A DNA stretch of 43,855 nt from assembly GCA_016927965.1 (NCBI GenBank), contig JAFGLP010000023.1, positions 1-43,855 of the forward strand, given 5' to 3'. This document shows positions 31,907 to 40,769 of the stretch, in pieces. Within the stretch, counting starts at the first letter, position 1, and each line of letters begins with the position of its first letter. Under the pieces are notes generated by a model. It did not search any database and was not told where the DNA came from. It was given only the letters and a program-made list of their open reading frames with translations. Source of the stretch: Dehalococcoidia bacterium. GTDB lineage: Bacteria; Chloroflexota; Dehalococcoidia; GIF9; UBA5629. The translations under genes were made by a program, and so were the position numbers.

Positions 31907-33526
31907 ATGAATAACAAGTTACTTTATACAGGTATTATGTTCTGCCTGGCTTTAATGGTCTTGCTGACGTTGCCGGGGCCTGCCGCCGGCGTCCAGCGTG
32001 AAATTGCTGACGGAATTGGTTCCCTGAAGGCAGGTCCGGGCGGGCATCATCCGGTCGTCCAGCAACTGGTGGACATGATTGCCAGCGACGCCGCATTCCG
32101 CGCTGAGATGGAAGCAGCTTTGCTTGAGCAGGATGCTTCATCCTACTGGTTTGGCAAAACGCTGGATGATATGTACACATTCTTGGATGAATGGGTGGTA
32201 TTTTTACCTACCATAGACAATGCGCGGCTGTATATGGACCGCTTCTACGAGTTTGCTGATGACGGCAGAGGCCAGCGGCTGGCTGCGCAGGACCCGTTGC
32301 GAAGCTGGCTGTACCAGTTCATGCTGGCAGTGGCTGATTTTAATGACAGCCTGGCTTCGGTCGCTGCTGTTCCCGCCTGGATGGCTGATCCCCGCATCAA
32401 TATTGCAGACTTTATCGTACCGTCCGGCGGATTCTGCAGTTTCAACGAGTTCTTTACGCGCAGGCTTGTGCCGGGCGTCCGGCCGATAGATTCTCCCGGC
32501 GATCCGGCAGTATTCACCTCGCCTGCAGACAGCTCGATTATGAAAATAGCCGATAAGCTGACATCGATTACTACCATTGGAGTGAAGGGTGAGAACCTGA
32601 ATATAGATGAGCTGATGGGCAATGATCCGCTGTCAAAAGTATTTATAAACGGGAAGGCCATCCTTTGCATGCTCAATACGACAGACTATCACCGCTACCA
32701 CGCTCCTGTACCCGGGCGGATTGTTTCGCAACGGCAGATGGCAGGGCTTTATTATGGTATGGATGGCGGTTGGGTCGAGTACTTCTTTCAGCATCGGCGC
32801 GGCTATTTTGTTCTGGATACTGAGAGATTCGGATATGTGGCTATGGTGTGCGTCGGCATGTTTACCATCAGTTCTGTTAATTTCTTCACCAACCACGGAC
32901 AGACGGTGAAAAAAGGGGACGAAATGGGGAACTTCGCCTATGGCGGTTCCGCTATTATTCTGCTGTTTGAGCCGGGCAGTGTTGAATTTACTGTGCCGCT
33001 CGGCGGCCCCCCTGTTCATGTCAGCATGGGCCAGACACTTGCCAGGGCAACATCCACCCCGGCCAGCACGCATCAAGATATATCATATCCCAGGATAACG
33101 CCGTCTTCGGCCGGTGTGCAGGCTGTCCCCCAGACACCTGTACTGCTTGCCAATATAGTGGTGCAGAGTGCCTCTCTATCGGCTGCAAGGGTTGCCCCGG
33201 GGATACCTTTGACGGTCAAGGTAATCGCTGCCAATCGGGGTATGGCTGACGGCGCAATGAAGCTGAAGCTGTATGTTAACGGGAATGAGGAAGGCAGTAA
33301 AAGCATCAAGATCGCCGCAGACGGTACTGAGCCGGTTGCATTTAGTGTAAGCAGGGATATACCGGGCACTTATTCGGTCTATGTCGGTGGAGTTAGTGCG
33401 GGAAGCTTTGTGGTTGAAGGGTCCAGCGATCCCCATATGATACTCTATTTAAGCGCAGCCTTGATCTTACTGGCACTCGTATTGGGGAGCATCTACACCC
33501 TGAGAAGAAAGTCTTCACAGTATTGA
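31907..33526 (+). CDS. Exported phosphatidylserine-decarboxylase-like protein with CARDB-like domain and membrane anchor
   Basis: A 539-residue protein. Residues 1-28 are a signal peptide (IMFCLALMVLLTLPGPAAG). A helical region leads to FNEFFTRRLVPGVRPID at 179-195, then SPADS with Asp208, TTDYHRYHAPVPGRI with His265, and GNFAYGGSAIILLF with Ser348. These match the Asp/His/Ser triad of PSD, in which the GS bond self-cleaves to form a pyruvoyl group. Residues about 418-505 look like a CARDB-type beta-sandwich (IPLTVKVIAANRGMADGAMK), and about 511-531 form a membrane span before RRKSSQY. Exported placement is unusual for PSD. The ribosome site is AGTAAG; TATAAT lies at 31880-31885. Confidence 0.85.
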   Translation: MNNKLLYTGIMFCLALMVLLTLPGPAAGVQREIADGIGSLKAGPGGHHPVVQQLVDMIASDAAFRAEMEAALLEQDASSYWFGKTLDDMYTFLDEWVVFLPTIDNARLYMDRFYEFADDGRGQRLAAQDPLRSWLYQFMLAVADFNDSLASVAAVPAWMADPRINIADFIVPSGGFCSFNEFFTRRLVPGVRPIDSPGDPAVFTSPADSSIMKIADKLTSITTIGVKGENLNIDELMGNDPLSKVFINGKAILCMLNTTDYHRYHAPVPGRIVSQRQMAGLYYGMDGGWVEYFFQHRRGYFVLDTERFGYVAMVCVGMFTISSVNFFTNHGQTVKKGDEMGNFAYGGSAIILLFEPGSVEFTVPLGGPPVHVSMGQTLARATSTPASTHQDISYPRITPSSAGVQAVPQTPVLLANIVVQSASLSAARVAPGIPLTVKVIAANRGMADGAMKLKLYVNGNEEGSKSIKIAADGTEPVAFSVSRDIPGTYSVYVGGVSAGSFVVEGSSDPHMILYLSAALILLALVLGSIYTLRRKSSQY

Positions 33527-33544
33527 ACAGCATCTCAATTTGGT

Positions 33545-34594
33545 CTACTGAACAGAGCTGCATCTGCAGTCGGTATGCTGGTGTGTCCTGGTACCCAGCA
33601 CCCGCGGTGCGTTGTAGGTAACGAACGTAGCACCATCGGATAGAGCAGTATTACCGTTCCAGTCCGCAGTCTTGATCCTGAAATAGTAGGTTTTACTGTT
33701 GTCCAGGCTGCTTAAAGTCACGGAATGTCTGTAGGCCATACAATTGTAGAGTGGTGTCGTGTTAGCATAGGATACACCCGTGTCATATTCAACCTGGCTG
33801 GTGGCAAGCTCGTTGGTAATCCAGGTGATGGTTGCGCTTTCGTGGGTGATATCAATTATCTCAATATCTGAGATATCTGGCGGAGCATAGTCCGACGGGT
33901 CTGCCGTTGTAAACTCGTAGTCGATGCTGACAGCTTCACTGCCGCTTTTATTCTGCGATAGTACGCGGTAGTGGTAAGTGGTATTGGGGGAGAGCTGTTT
34001 CAGATCAATAGAGTGGTCTTGCGATAAAGCGACTTCCGTTGCTGTTTTATCCCCATACGATGTGCTTGTCCCGTACTCAACCTGTCCAGTGGCGGGTTCA
34101 TCGCTGGTCCAGGCGATGACCGCCGTATTGCTGGTGATAATGGAAAGGTGGATTTCAGACAGCTGCAGCGGCTTGCTGGAAAAGCTTTCGAGAGTGCTGA
34201 AGCTCTGTTCTGCACTGATAACAGGGTCGCCGTTCTGTGCTTTCAAATTAAGCCTGTAATAGTAGGTCGTACCCGCTCTCAACCCGGACAAAATTATCGG
34301 TTGCTGGATGCCGGGCTGCCCGCTGACAGACTGATTAAATTCGTAATCGGTGCTTTTGCCCCACTCAATAAGGCCCGATAGAGGGTGGCCGGCCGTCCAG
34401 GTTATAACAGCGCTGGTACTGGTGATACCGTTGGCCTGGATATCACTGATATCAGGCAGGGGAGCTTGACTGGCCGGGGAGGATGTGGGGGGATTTGCCG
34501 ATGGGGGGGCGGCACAGCCGGCGCAGATAAAAAGCAGGATTGCCCCTGCCAGCAGCAGGCAGCCGAAAGAATTATGAAATGTATCTTTATCCAT
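33545..34594 (-). CDS. Lipoprotein with three fibronectin type III domains
   Basis: A 349-residue exported lipoprotein: signal peptide with lipobox ICAGC, a Pro/Ser/Ala linker, then three fibronectin type III repeats. Each has an ITSTSAVITWTAGHPLSG-like start (TSNTAVIAWTSDEPATGQVE; THESATITWITNELATSQVE) and a YYFRIK or YHYRV-like strand near its end. The pattern of ATSQVEYGTS resembles the N-terminal domain of purple acid phosphatases and similar stalk domains, but no catalytic domain follows. A short tail with HQHTDCRC ends the protein. It converges on the PSD-like gene with an 18-base gap. Confidence 0.87.
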   Translation of the reverse strand: MDKDTFHNSFGCLLLAGAILLFICAGCAAPPSANPPTSSPASQAPLPDISDIQANGITSTSAVITWTAGHPLSGLIEWGKSTDYEFNQSVSGQPGIQQPIILSGLRAGTTYYYRLNLKAQNGDPVISAEQSFSTLESFSSKPLQLSEIHLSIITSNTAVIAWTSDEPATGQVEYGTSTSYGDKTATEVALSQDHSIDLKQLSPNTTYHYRVLSQNKSGSEAVSIDYEFTTADPSDYAPPDISDIEIIDITHESATITWITNELATSQVEYDTGVSYANTTPLYNCMAYRHSVTLSSLDNSKTYYFRIKTADWNGNTALSDGATFVTYNAPRVLGTRTHQHTDCRCSSVQ

Positions 34595-34678
34595 AATGCT
34601 GCATATTACATTGTAGCAACAAATTCTGAGCGATGTAATTACCGCTTATTCTTTATATTTAAGCAAAGAGCGGCGAAG

Positions 34679-36037
34679 TTAATCAAAAGAGAAGCGGCTA
34701 TCTTTGAATAGCCTGACGCAGGAATCCACAACGTCAGGGTCGTAGAGTTTGCCCTTATTTTTAACAATCTCACCGAGCGCTTTGTCTACTCCCAGCGCGG
34801 GCCTGTAAGGACGGTGGGAAGCCATGGCCTCAACTACATCGGCAACGCAGAGTATTTTTGCTTCCAGCAAAATATCTTTACCTTTAATGCCCACAGGATA
34901 ACCGGAGCCGTTCAGCCTTTCGTGGTGCTGGTAGGCTATCTGGGCGACTGGCCAGGGAAACTCGATGCCCTTTAAAATATCATAGCTGACCTGGGAATGC
35001 CCTCTAATCACGATCATTTCGCCATCTGATAGCTTCCCGGGCTTATTGAGGATATCCGAGGGTATGGCTATCTTGCCTATATCGTGAAGCTGCCCGGCTA
35101 TGTTAAGGCCGTCTATCTGCGTTTGCGGTAAATTCATATCATGTGCTATTGCCAGCGCAAGGGCGGTGACACGCCTCTGATGTCCTGCCGTGTAAGGATC
35201 TCGCTTTTCCCCGATAACGGTCACTGCATTGACGGTGGCATCCAGCGCTTTCCTGATGGCCGTGGTAACGCGACTGCTGACATCCGCAGTTCGCCCGCTT
35301 TCAATAGCGCGTCCCAACTGGTCCATTTGCGCCATGACTTCCTGCAGCTGTTTTTCCCCGCATTCGGGGCAGAAGACAGCCCTCTGGGGTATTACCTTCC
35401 CACAAACCATGCAGTATTTTATTGCGATGTCGTCATCTGCTTTTGGGTTTTTAAGATCGGCAAGCGGCTGCCTTTCCAGTGACAGCTTGCCCTGATACCA
35501 GTTGGCCAACTTCAGTGCTGGATTACCGATGAGGGGCAGGGTGTAGGGCCGACCTGTAAATGATTTGATTAGCAGGAGTATCCAGAGATAGGCGCCGACA
35601 GCAATCAGTACAACCCATATTCCCATGAGCAAGAAATAAATTATCCCGTATGGTACGGGTGGTATTAGCGTCAACAAAGCGAGAACTACGGTTAGCGCAC
35701 CGAAAGTTATGATTGATTGGCAGGCGTGGAAACATACCGTAGTGTTGCGTCTTTCGATGATCAGCATGACTACTCCCGATACCCAGATCCACAGGTAGCA
35801 CAGTGCGATCGAGATATTAATGGACAGACCGGTGGCGGTCTTTACATCTTGTTTTGGTAGCTTCGAACTGGGAGTGTCTTTTATCCTGTACCATAAGCCG
35901 GACGCCCAGCCGCGCAGTTTTTGTGATGCTGAAGACGAACCTTCAGACCCGGCAGCGGGGTTATTGAGATGGCTTCCGCACTTGCGGCAGAAGCTGCTTC
36001 CGGCGGGATTATCTTCAGAACAATTTTTGCACAGCAT
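34679..36037 (-). CDS. Zinc ribbon - DUF4870-like membrane - zinc ribbon - HD-GYP protein
   Basis: A 452-residue protein. A double-CxxC zinc ribbon (Cys3/6/17/20) is followed by about four membrane spans at 72-160, with the DUF4870-like LIIERRNTTVCFHACQSI. A second zinc ribbon has Cys209/212/223/226, then a helical linker, and an HD-GYP domain from about 275. That domain keeps HDIGKIAIP (His318, Asp319) and HHERLNGSGYP (371-381), as in c-di-GMP phosphodiesterases, although residues near the second His would need modelling. It probably hydrolyses cyclic dinucleotides at the membrane. No clear ribosome site precedes the ATG. Confidence 0.9.
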   Translation of the reverse strand: MLCKNCSEDNPAGSSFCRKCGSHLNNPAAGSEGSSSASQKLRGWASGLWYRIKDTPSSKLPKQDVKTATGLSINISIALCYLWIWVSGVVMLIIERRNTTVCFHACQSIITFGALTVVLALLTLIPPVPYGIIYFLLMGIWVVLIAVGAYLWILLLIKSFTGRPYTLPLIGNPALKLANWYQGKLSLERQPLADLKNPKADDDIAIKYCMVCGKVIPQRAVFCPECGEKQLQEVMAQMDQLGRAIESGRTADVSSRVTTAIRKALDATVNAVTVIGEKRDPYTAGHQRRVTALALAIAHDMNLPQTQIDGLNIAGQLHDIGKIAIPSDILNKPGKLSDGEMIVIRGHSQVSYDILKGIEFPWPVAQIAYQHHERLNGSGYPVGIKGKDILLEAKILCVADVVEAMASHRPYRPALGVDKALGEIVKNKGKLYDPDVVDSCVRLFKDSRFSFD

Positions 36038-36253
36038 ATTTTTGATTGGTGTAAATCGAAATAAGCGATCTTCCCCATATAAATAAAAACATACAGCTGT
36101 GTTTAGTTTACTGGCAACAGCAAAACCCTGTCAAAGATGGCATAATACAACCAGCCTTACTTTCAAAGGCCTGGCAAAGGTCAAGGTACTGTATTCGTAT
36201 CAGTGATTCTCCGCGCTCTCTTCAGACTAATAAAAAATTGCGCTATGAGAGTG

Positions 36254-37084
36254 TCACCTATCACGATAGACCGGCTTGCGTTTCTGGAACATGGCGAGGC
36301 CGCCTTCGCGGTGGTCCTCTGTGAACGATAAAAGCGACTGGTTGCGGTTCTCGATATTTAGGGCGCTTTCCAGGCTGGGCGCATCCACGTTCAGGTTATA
36401 CGCTTCCTTGGTCATGCGAAGGCCAAAGGGGGAAGTCAGCAACATCTCTTCTGCCAGTTCCAGCGCTGCATCCATGAGTTTATCCTCAGCTACAACCCTG
36501 GAAATAAGCCCGATGCGGTCGGCTGTGACTGCATCAATTACCCTCCCTGTATAGAGATATTCCGCTGCGCGTGAAAACCCGATAATCCTGGGCAGGAAAT
36601 AGGAGCTTCCCATATCGCAGCCTGACAAGCCTATGCGTATATAACCGGCATTCATGCGTGCCGATTCGGAGATGATACGCACGTCAGAGGCCAGGGCAAG
36701 GCTGAAGCCACCTCCTACAGCATGCCCGTTGACCGCGGCTATAATGGGCTGGGGGCAGCGGCGCATAAGCACAACAATTTCCGAAAGATAGCTTTGTGCC
36801 ATGTGATAGTGATATTGCACGGGGCCCATATCATACTGGCTGCCTGCCTCGGTGAATGAACCTTCGGTAAGCTCCTGCAGGTCGGCCCCTGCGCAGAAAG
36901 CCCTGCCAGCCCCGCGTAAAATAATTACGCGTGATTTGAATTCATAGCACATTTTAGAGAAGCAGTCATGTAAATCAGCCATCAGCTGCCCGGATAGAGC
37001 GTTCAGCTTCGACGGGCGGTTCATGCTTACAATTGCTATTGCGCCTCTCCTCTCAATTTCTAGGGTCTTATATTCATCAGCCAT
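36254..37084 (-). CDS. Enoyl-CoA hydratase/isomerase family protein with altered active site
   Basis: A 276-residue crotonase-fold protein. The CoA/oxyanion elements are present: RGAGRAFCAGADLQEL and AAVNGHAVGGGFSLALASDV. The two catalytic glutamates of classical hydratase are not: the first position reads Ser in GGGFSLA, and the second region reads IRIGLSGCDMGSSYFLPRI, a variant known in other crotonase-fold clades where the Asp may take part. The reaction may therefore be isomerisation or something other than simple hydration. AAGGAGG precedes the ATG. It is 155 bases downstream of the thiolase, with a terminator between. Confidence 0.87.
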   Translation of the reverse strand: MADEYKTLEIERRGAIAIVSMNRPSKLNALSGQLMADLHDCFSKMCYEFKSRVIILRGAGRAFCAGADLQELTEGSFTEAGSQYDMGPVQYHYHMAQSYLSEIVVLMRRCPQPIIAAVNGHAVGGGFSLALASDVRIISESARMNAGYIRIGLSGCDMGSSYFLPRIIGFSRAAEYLYTGRVIDAVTADRIGLISRVVAEDKLMDAALELAEEMLLTSPFGLRMTKEAYNLNVDAPSLESALNIENRNQSLLSFTEDHREGGLAMFQKRKPVYRDR

Positions 37085-37170
37085 GCGGGCTACCTCCTTA
37101 AAGTGAGTTTTGTGAATCGGGATGTAATTGCTAATTATCGTCTATAAGGAAATGAATATCAATGAGGTGC

Positions 37171-37203
37171 AAAAAAAAAGGCCGCCGGACGGCGGCCTTT
37201 TTA
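37171..37203 (-). terminator. Intrinsic terminator of the thiolase gene
   Basis: A GC-rich hairpin, GGCCGCC/GGCGGCC with a short GGAC-type loop, flanked by nine A on the left and TTTTT on the right. On the minus strand it reads as a stem followed by nine T, 37 bases after the thiolase stop codon. It is symmetric enough to work in both directions. Confidence 0.9.
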
Positions 37204-37239
37204 AATTCAACTAGCTAACGGATGAAATTATGGAAAGAG

Positions 37240-38436
37240 CTATTCTGCCTTAATAATCGCGGCAACACCCTGTCCGCCACCGCAGCACTGTGTGGCCAGT
37301 CCGATTTTGGCGTTCTTCTCTTTGAGTATCCTGGCCAGTGTGCCGACCAGCCTGAGGCCGGTTGCTCCCAGCGGGTGCCCAATAGCTACGGCGCCGCCGC
37401 GAATATTGACCAGGTCCGGGTTGATGCCCAGCTCTTTAATAGCATACAGGGCTACTACCGAGAAGGCTTCGTTGATCTCCCAATACTCGATATCTTTGGC
37501 CTGCATGCCGGCATATGCCAGAGCTTTCCTGGATGAAGGGACAGGCCCGGCGCCCATGATGGTCGGGTCTACACCAGCAACGCCGAAGCTCAAGAAGCTG
37601 GCTATTGGCTTGAGGCCCAGTTGATTGGCCTTATCTCTCGACATTATCAGCATGGAGGTGGCAGCGGCATTCAGCGGTGAGGAGTTGCCGGCCGTGATGG
37701 TGCCGTCGGCCTTGTAAGCGGGTTTTAGTGACATCAGGGTCTCCAGTGTTGTGTCAGGCCTGATGCAGGCATCGTAGTCATACATCTGCTTGGTGCCATC
37801 CGCCAGGGTTACTTCAACGGGCATAATCTCGCCCTTGAGGAAGCCGTCTTTCTGGGCCTGCGCGGCCAGTTGATGGGACCTCAGGGACCATTTGTCCATA
37901 TCCTCACGGGTGAAGCCGCCAAGCTCCTGGAGTTTCTGTGCCGTGAGGCCCATATTGGTGGCAAATGCGTAATCAAGTTTCTTATATTTGGGATCGGTGA
38001 AGAATTTAGGATTCGGGACTATGGCGGGTGTAGGGCCCATAGGGATGTGGGTCATGTGCTCATACCCGCCGGCCAGTACCACATCGGCAAATCCTTCGGC
38101 AATGGCCAGAACGCCGGTCCTCAGTGCATCCAGGGAGGACCCGCACTGCTGGTCGACCTGCTGGGCTGCTATCTCCAGAGGAAACTCACCGAGAAATAGC
38201 GGGTGTCTGCCGCCGTAGGTGAAGTTTTCCGTTACAGGCCTGGCAACGCCGACTACGGCCTCATCAATAATTTTGGGATCCACTTTGTTTCTCTTGACCA
38301 TCTCTTGCCAGAGCATGCCAAGCACTTCATCCATCAAATGATTGTTGAAGAGGTCCCTTTCGGGGGCTTTGCTGGAGGATTTGGAAATCGGAGAGCGGAG
38401 GTAGTCTACGATGACGACATCTCTAGAAAGTTTCAT
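37240..38436 (-). CDS. Acetyl-CoA acetyltransferase (thiolase)
   Basis: A 398-residue thiolase of normal length. Active-site residues are Cys98 in QQVDQQCGSSLDALR, His354 in GHPLGATGLRLVG, and the C-terminal Cys384/385 in QCCGGGQG. It condenses or cleaves acetyl-CoA with acyl-CoA in the cytoplasm. GGHPLFLGEF and YWEINEAFSVVALY also fit family blocks. A consensus promoter lies upstream and a strong terminator downstream, so it is monocistronic. AAGGAG precedes the ATG at proper spacing. It may cooperate with the hydratase-like gene and the CoA-transferase in acyl-CoA metabolism. Confidence 0.95.
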   Translation of the reverse strand: MKLSRDVVIVDYLRSPISKSSSKAPERDLFNNHLMDEVLGMLWQEMVKRNKVDPKIIDEAVVGVARPVTENFTYGGRHPLFLGEFPLEIAAQQVDQQCGSSLDALRTGVLAIAEGFADVVLAGGYEHMTHIPMGPTPAIVPNPKFFTDPKYKKLDYAFATNMGLTAQKLQELGGFTREDMDKWSLRSHQLAAQAQKDGFLKGEIMPVEVTLADGTKQMYDYDACIRPDTTLETLMSLKPAYKADGTITAGNSSPLNAAATSMLIMSRDKANQLGLKPIASFLSFGVAGVDPTIMGAGPVPSSRKALAYAGMQAKDIEYWEINEAFSVVALYAIKELGINPDLVNIRGGAVAIGHPLGATGLRLVGTLARILKEKNAKIGLATQCCGGGQGVAAIIKAE

Positions 38437-38749
38437 TGTTTATACTCCTTATGGCTTAAAAATTGCGGGTTAATTATAGTGATTTGTACGTGGAATAGCA
38501 AACGCAAGGTGATTTTGAGGGTGTGCAACGAAAGCCCGGTCCGCTTTTCATTGTAATGTATTGCAATTTAAAATATATTTGTTTATCATGTCGTAATCTT
38601 ACGGACGGGCATCTGTCTAACGTGGTGCGAGAACGTTTGATATATTGATGGCTGCAGCCGATTTAATCCCCGGAGGCGCCCGTCCGGATGCCTTAAAATA
38701 GTGGGAAACTGATCCGTTATTGAATGGTGTCTTTAGAGTATAAAAGACC
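38437..38749. other. Divergent intergenic region between thiolase and MFS genes
   Basis: About 310 bases with the thiolase promoter (38473-38501). A perfect 9-bp inverted repeat, CGGACGGGC (38602-38610) and GCCCGTCCG (38678-38686), is separated by 67 bases; an overlapping alternative pair is GGCATC/GATGCC. This could be a dispersed operator or an untranslated leader structure of the MFS gene. No open frame of interest. Confidence 0.45.
38473..38501 (-). promoter_or_regulatory. Thiolase promoter
   Basis: On the minus strand TTGCTA (38501-38496), 17-base spacer, then a perfect TATAAT (38478-38473), 37 bases before the thiolase ATG. Confidence 0.6.
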
Positions 38750-40069
38750 ATGGTGGACGAAACTTACGCAGTAGAGCGCCCGGCTAGGCTCTGGAACCGT
38801 GATTTTCTGCTGCTGTGGCAGGGACAGTTGATCAGCCAGGTGGGGCAGCGCGCCTTCAACCTTGCCATGATTTTTTACATCAAGCAGGCCACAGGCTCGG
38901 CCAGCCTGGTCGGCCTGATGATGATGGCCTCCAGCTTGCCCGGCGTGCTGCTGGGACCTCTGGGCGGCACCTTTTCCGATAATTTCTCCCGTAAAAAAAT
39001 CATTGTCTACGGGGACCTGATCAACGGGTTATTCGTGCTGTCCCTGGCGATACTGATGTTCGTACTGCCCAATGAGAGTGGGCTATCTCTGGGTTGGCTG
39101 TTCGTGGTGGCGACCGCCGGGGCGATCATCTTCGCTTTTTTTACACCGGCAGTGCAGGCAGCCGTCCCGGACCTGGTACCGGAGAACAAGCTCGATATAG
39201 CCAATTCACTTAACCAGCTTGCCCTGTTCGTCTCCCTCTTTATCGGCATGGGGCTGGGGGGAATTCTGTACAGTGCTACAGGCGCCGCCGTCCTCTTCCT
39301 TATCAACGGAATCACTTATTTCTGCTCTTCCGGTTCGGAGGTTTTTATCAGGATACCGCAGGTACCGGTAAGGAAGGAAGCACAGGGCAGTGTGTTTAAA
39401 AAGTTTCTTGCTGACACCAAAGAAGGCCTGCAGTACGTGTGGAATCGCAAAGGGATGAGAGTGCTTTTCCTGGTAGCGGCGCTGCTGTATCTCTTTATTG
39501 CGCCGATGTATATGTTGCTGCCCTTCTACGTGGAGGACTATCTTAATCTGGACGCATCATGGTACGGCTACCTGCTGATGTCGCTGGGGATCGGCTCGGC
39601 ACTGGGTTATCTGATCGCCGGCACTGCCAATGTGCGGGGCCGTGATCAGAGCAGGATGATCGTTTCTTCGCTGCTGGGAGCTTCAATCGCCATGGGCATT
39701 ATGGGTTTTCTCAAGCAGCCTCTCATAGTATTGGGCGTGATTTTCCTGGTGGGGCTGATGGCGGGGATATTTATGGTCAAGGCTACAACGGTACTCCAGC
39801 TGGCATCCACCAGCGATATCAGGGGAAGGGTATTCGGCTTGCTGGCTACACTCACCAGCGGGTTGGCACCGCTGGGGTGGGGGATAGGAGGCGTAATTGC
39901 TGACCTGGCCAATAGAAATATACCGGCCATCTATGCAACCTGCGGCGTGCTGATCCTGGTCCTGTCCATAGCGATGGCCTTTTCGAAGGAGACCAGGGAT
40001 TTCCTGACCATCAGTGTAAATCCAGATCCGGGCAAAATGCCCCCTGCCCGCAGCAATCCCGCTGATTGA
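38750..40069 (+). CDS. MFS transporter (MFS_3-like exporter)
   Basis: A 439-residue protein with about twelve membrane spans. The N-terminal WNRDFLLLWQGQLISQVGQR and GPLGGTFSDNFSRKKIIVYG (the MFS loop 2-3 motif) are typical of the MFS_3 or EntS-like exporter family. A central charged segment (KKFLADTKEGLQYVWNRKGM) joins the two halves. The substrate is unknown; drug or siderophore-like export is common in the family. It is first in a plus-strand run. The next gene starts 36 bases later. No ribosome site is obvious before the ATG. Confidence 0.9.
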   Translation: MVDETYAVERPARLWNRDFLLLWQGQLISQVGQRAFNLAMIFYIKQATGSASLVGLMMMASSLPGVLLGPLGGTFSDNFSRKKIIVYGDLINGLFVLSLAILMFVLPNESGLSLGWLFVVATAGAIIFAFFTPAVQAAVPDLVPENKLDIANSLNQLALFVSLFIGMGLGGILYSATGAAVLFLINGITYFCSSGSEVFIRIPQVPVRKEAQGSVFKKFLADTKEGLQYVWNRKGMRVLFLVAALLYLFIAPMYMLLPFYVEDYLNLDASWYGYLLMSLGIGSALGYLIAGTANVRGRDQSRMIVSSLLGASIAMGIMGFLKQPLIVLGVIFLVGLMAGIFMVKATTVLQLASTSDIRGRVFGLLATLTSGLAPLGWGIGGVIADLANRNIPAIYATCGVLILVLSIAMAFSKETRDFLTISVNPDPGKMPPARSNPAD

Positions 40070-40105
40070 ATACGCTGTAATTTGTGGTATACTTCTTAAC
40101 CAAAA

Positions 40106-40750
40106 ATGAACTGGATGAGCTTTATATCTCTTCCTATAGCATTTCTGCTGGGTTCCATTCCGTCTGCCTTCCTCGTCGCAAAATATTGCGGAAAGACTGA
40201 TATCAGGGACGAGCCTGACGGACGTATCAGTGCGGCGGCCGTTTATCGCAGGGTGGGGCTGGCGGCCTTTCTGCTGGTGGTTGGTATGGACATGGGTAAA
40301 GCAGCGCTGTCGGTTTTGATTGCGCAATGGCTTAGTGCTGTGCCGGAGATTGTAATGCTGGCTGGAGTTATTGCCATAGCATCCCACCAGTGGTCGATGT
40401 TCCTCAAATTCCAGGGAGGTTTAGGTTCGACTGCCATGTGCGGCACATTGCTTTGTGTTGCCACTGTGCCCACGCTTGTGGGCGCTCTGATAGCCGCCAT
40501 ATTGGTATATGCCACCAAGAGGTCCACAGTTTGCTTCGCCATCGGAATTTTTATCATAATGGCGGTGTTGTTTGCTATGCAATGGCCCGTTATCCCCCGG
40601 TTCCCCATACTCATCGCCTCCCCGTCGCTGCCGTCGCCGCTGACTGCTTATCATCTGCTGATAGCCTATCCGCTGATCCTTCTATTGATGATGGCGCTGA
40701 AAAACCTGCAGATCAAGTACAGGCCTGGGGCCCCATTGAAGATTAAATAA
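40106..40750 (+). CDS. PlsY-like membrane protein with degenerate active-site motifs
   Basis: A 214-residue polytopic protein similar to the glycerol-3-phosphate acyltransferase PlsY in length and in LLGSIPSAFLVAK and TDIR near the N-terminus. The catalytic motif GSGNxGATNxxR reads PDGRISAAAVYR at 38-48, and the phosphate-binding GGKGVAT reads GGLGSTA at 104-110, though SHQWSMFLKF before it is kept (with the His). Acyl-phosphate transfer by the usual mechanism is thus doubtful; it may be a PlsY paralog with another role or substrate. A housekeeping PlsY is expected elsewhere. The DUF212 gene follows 19 bases downstream, suggesting an operon. Confidence 0.8.
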   Translation: MNWMSFISLPIAFLLGSIPSAFLVAKYCGKTDIRDEPDGRISAAAVYRRVGLAAFLLVVGMDMGKAALSVLIAQWLSAVPEIVMLAGVIAIASHQWSMFLKFQGGLGSTAMCGTLLCVATVPTLVGALIAAILVYATKRSTVCFAIGIFIIMAVLFAMQWPVIPRFPILIASPSLPSPLTAYHLLIAYPLILLLMMALKNLQIKYRPGAPLKIK

Positions 40751-40769
40751 TAGTTGCTATACTTAAGAG

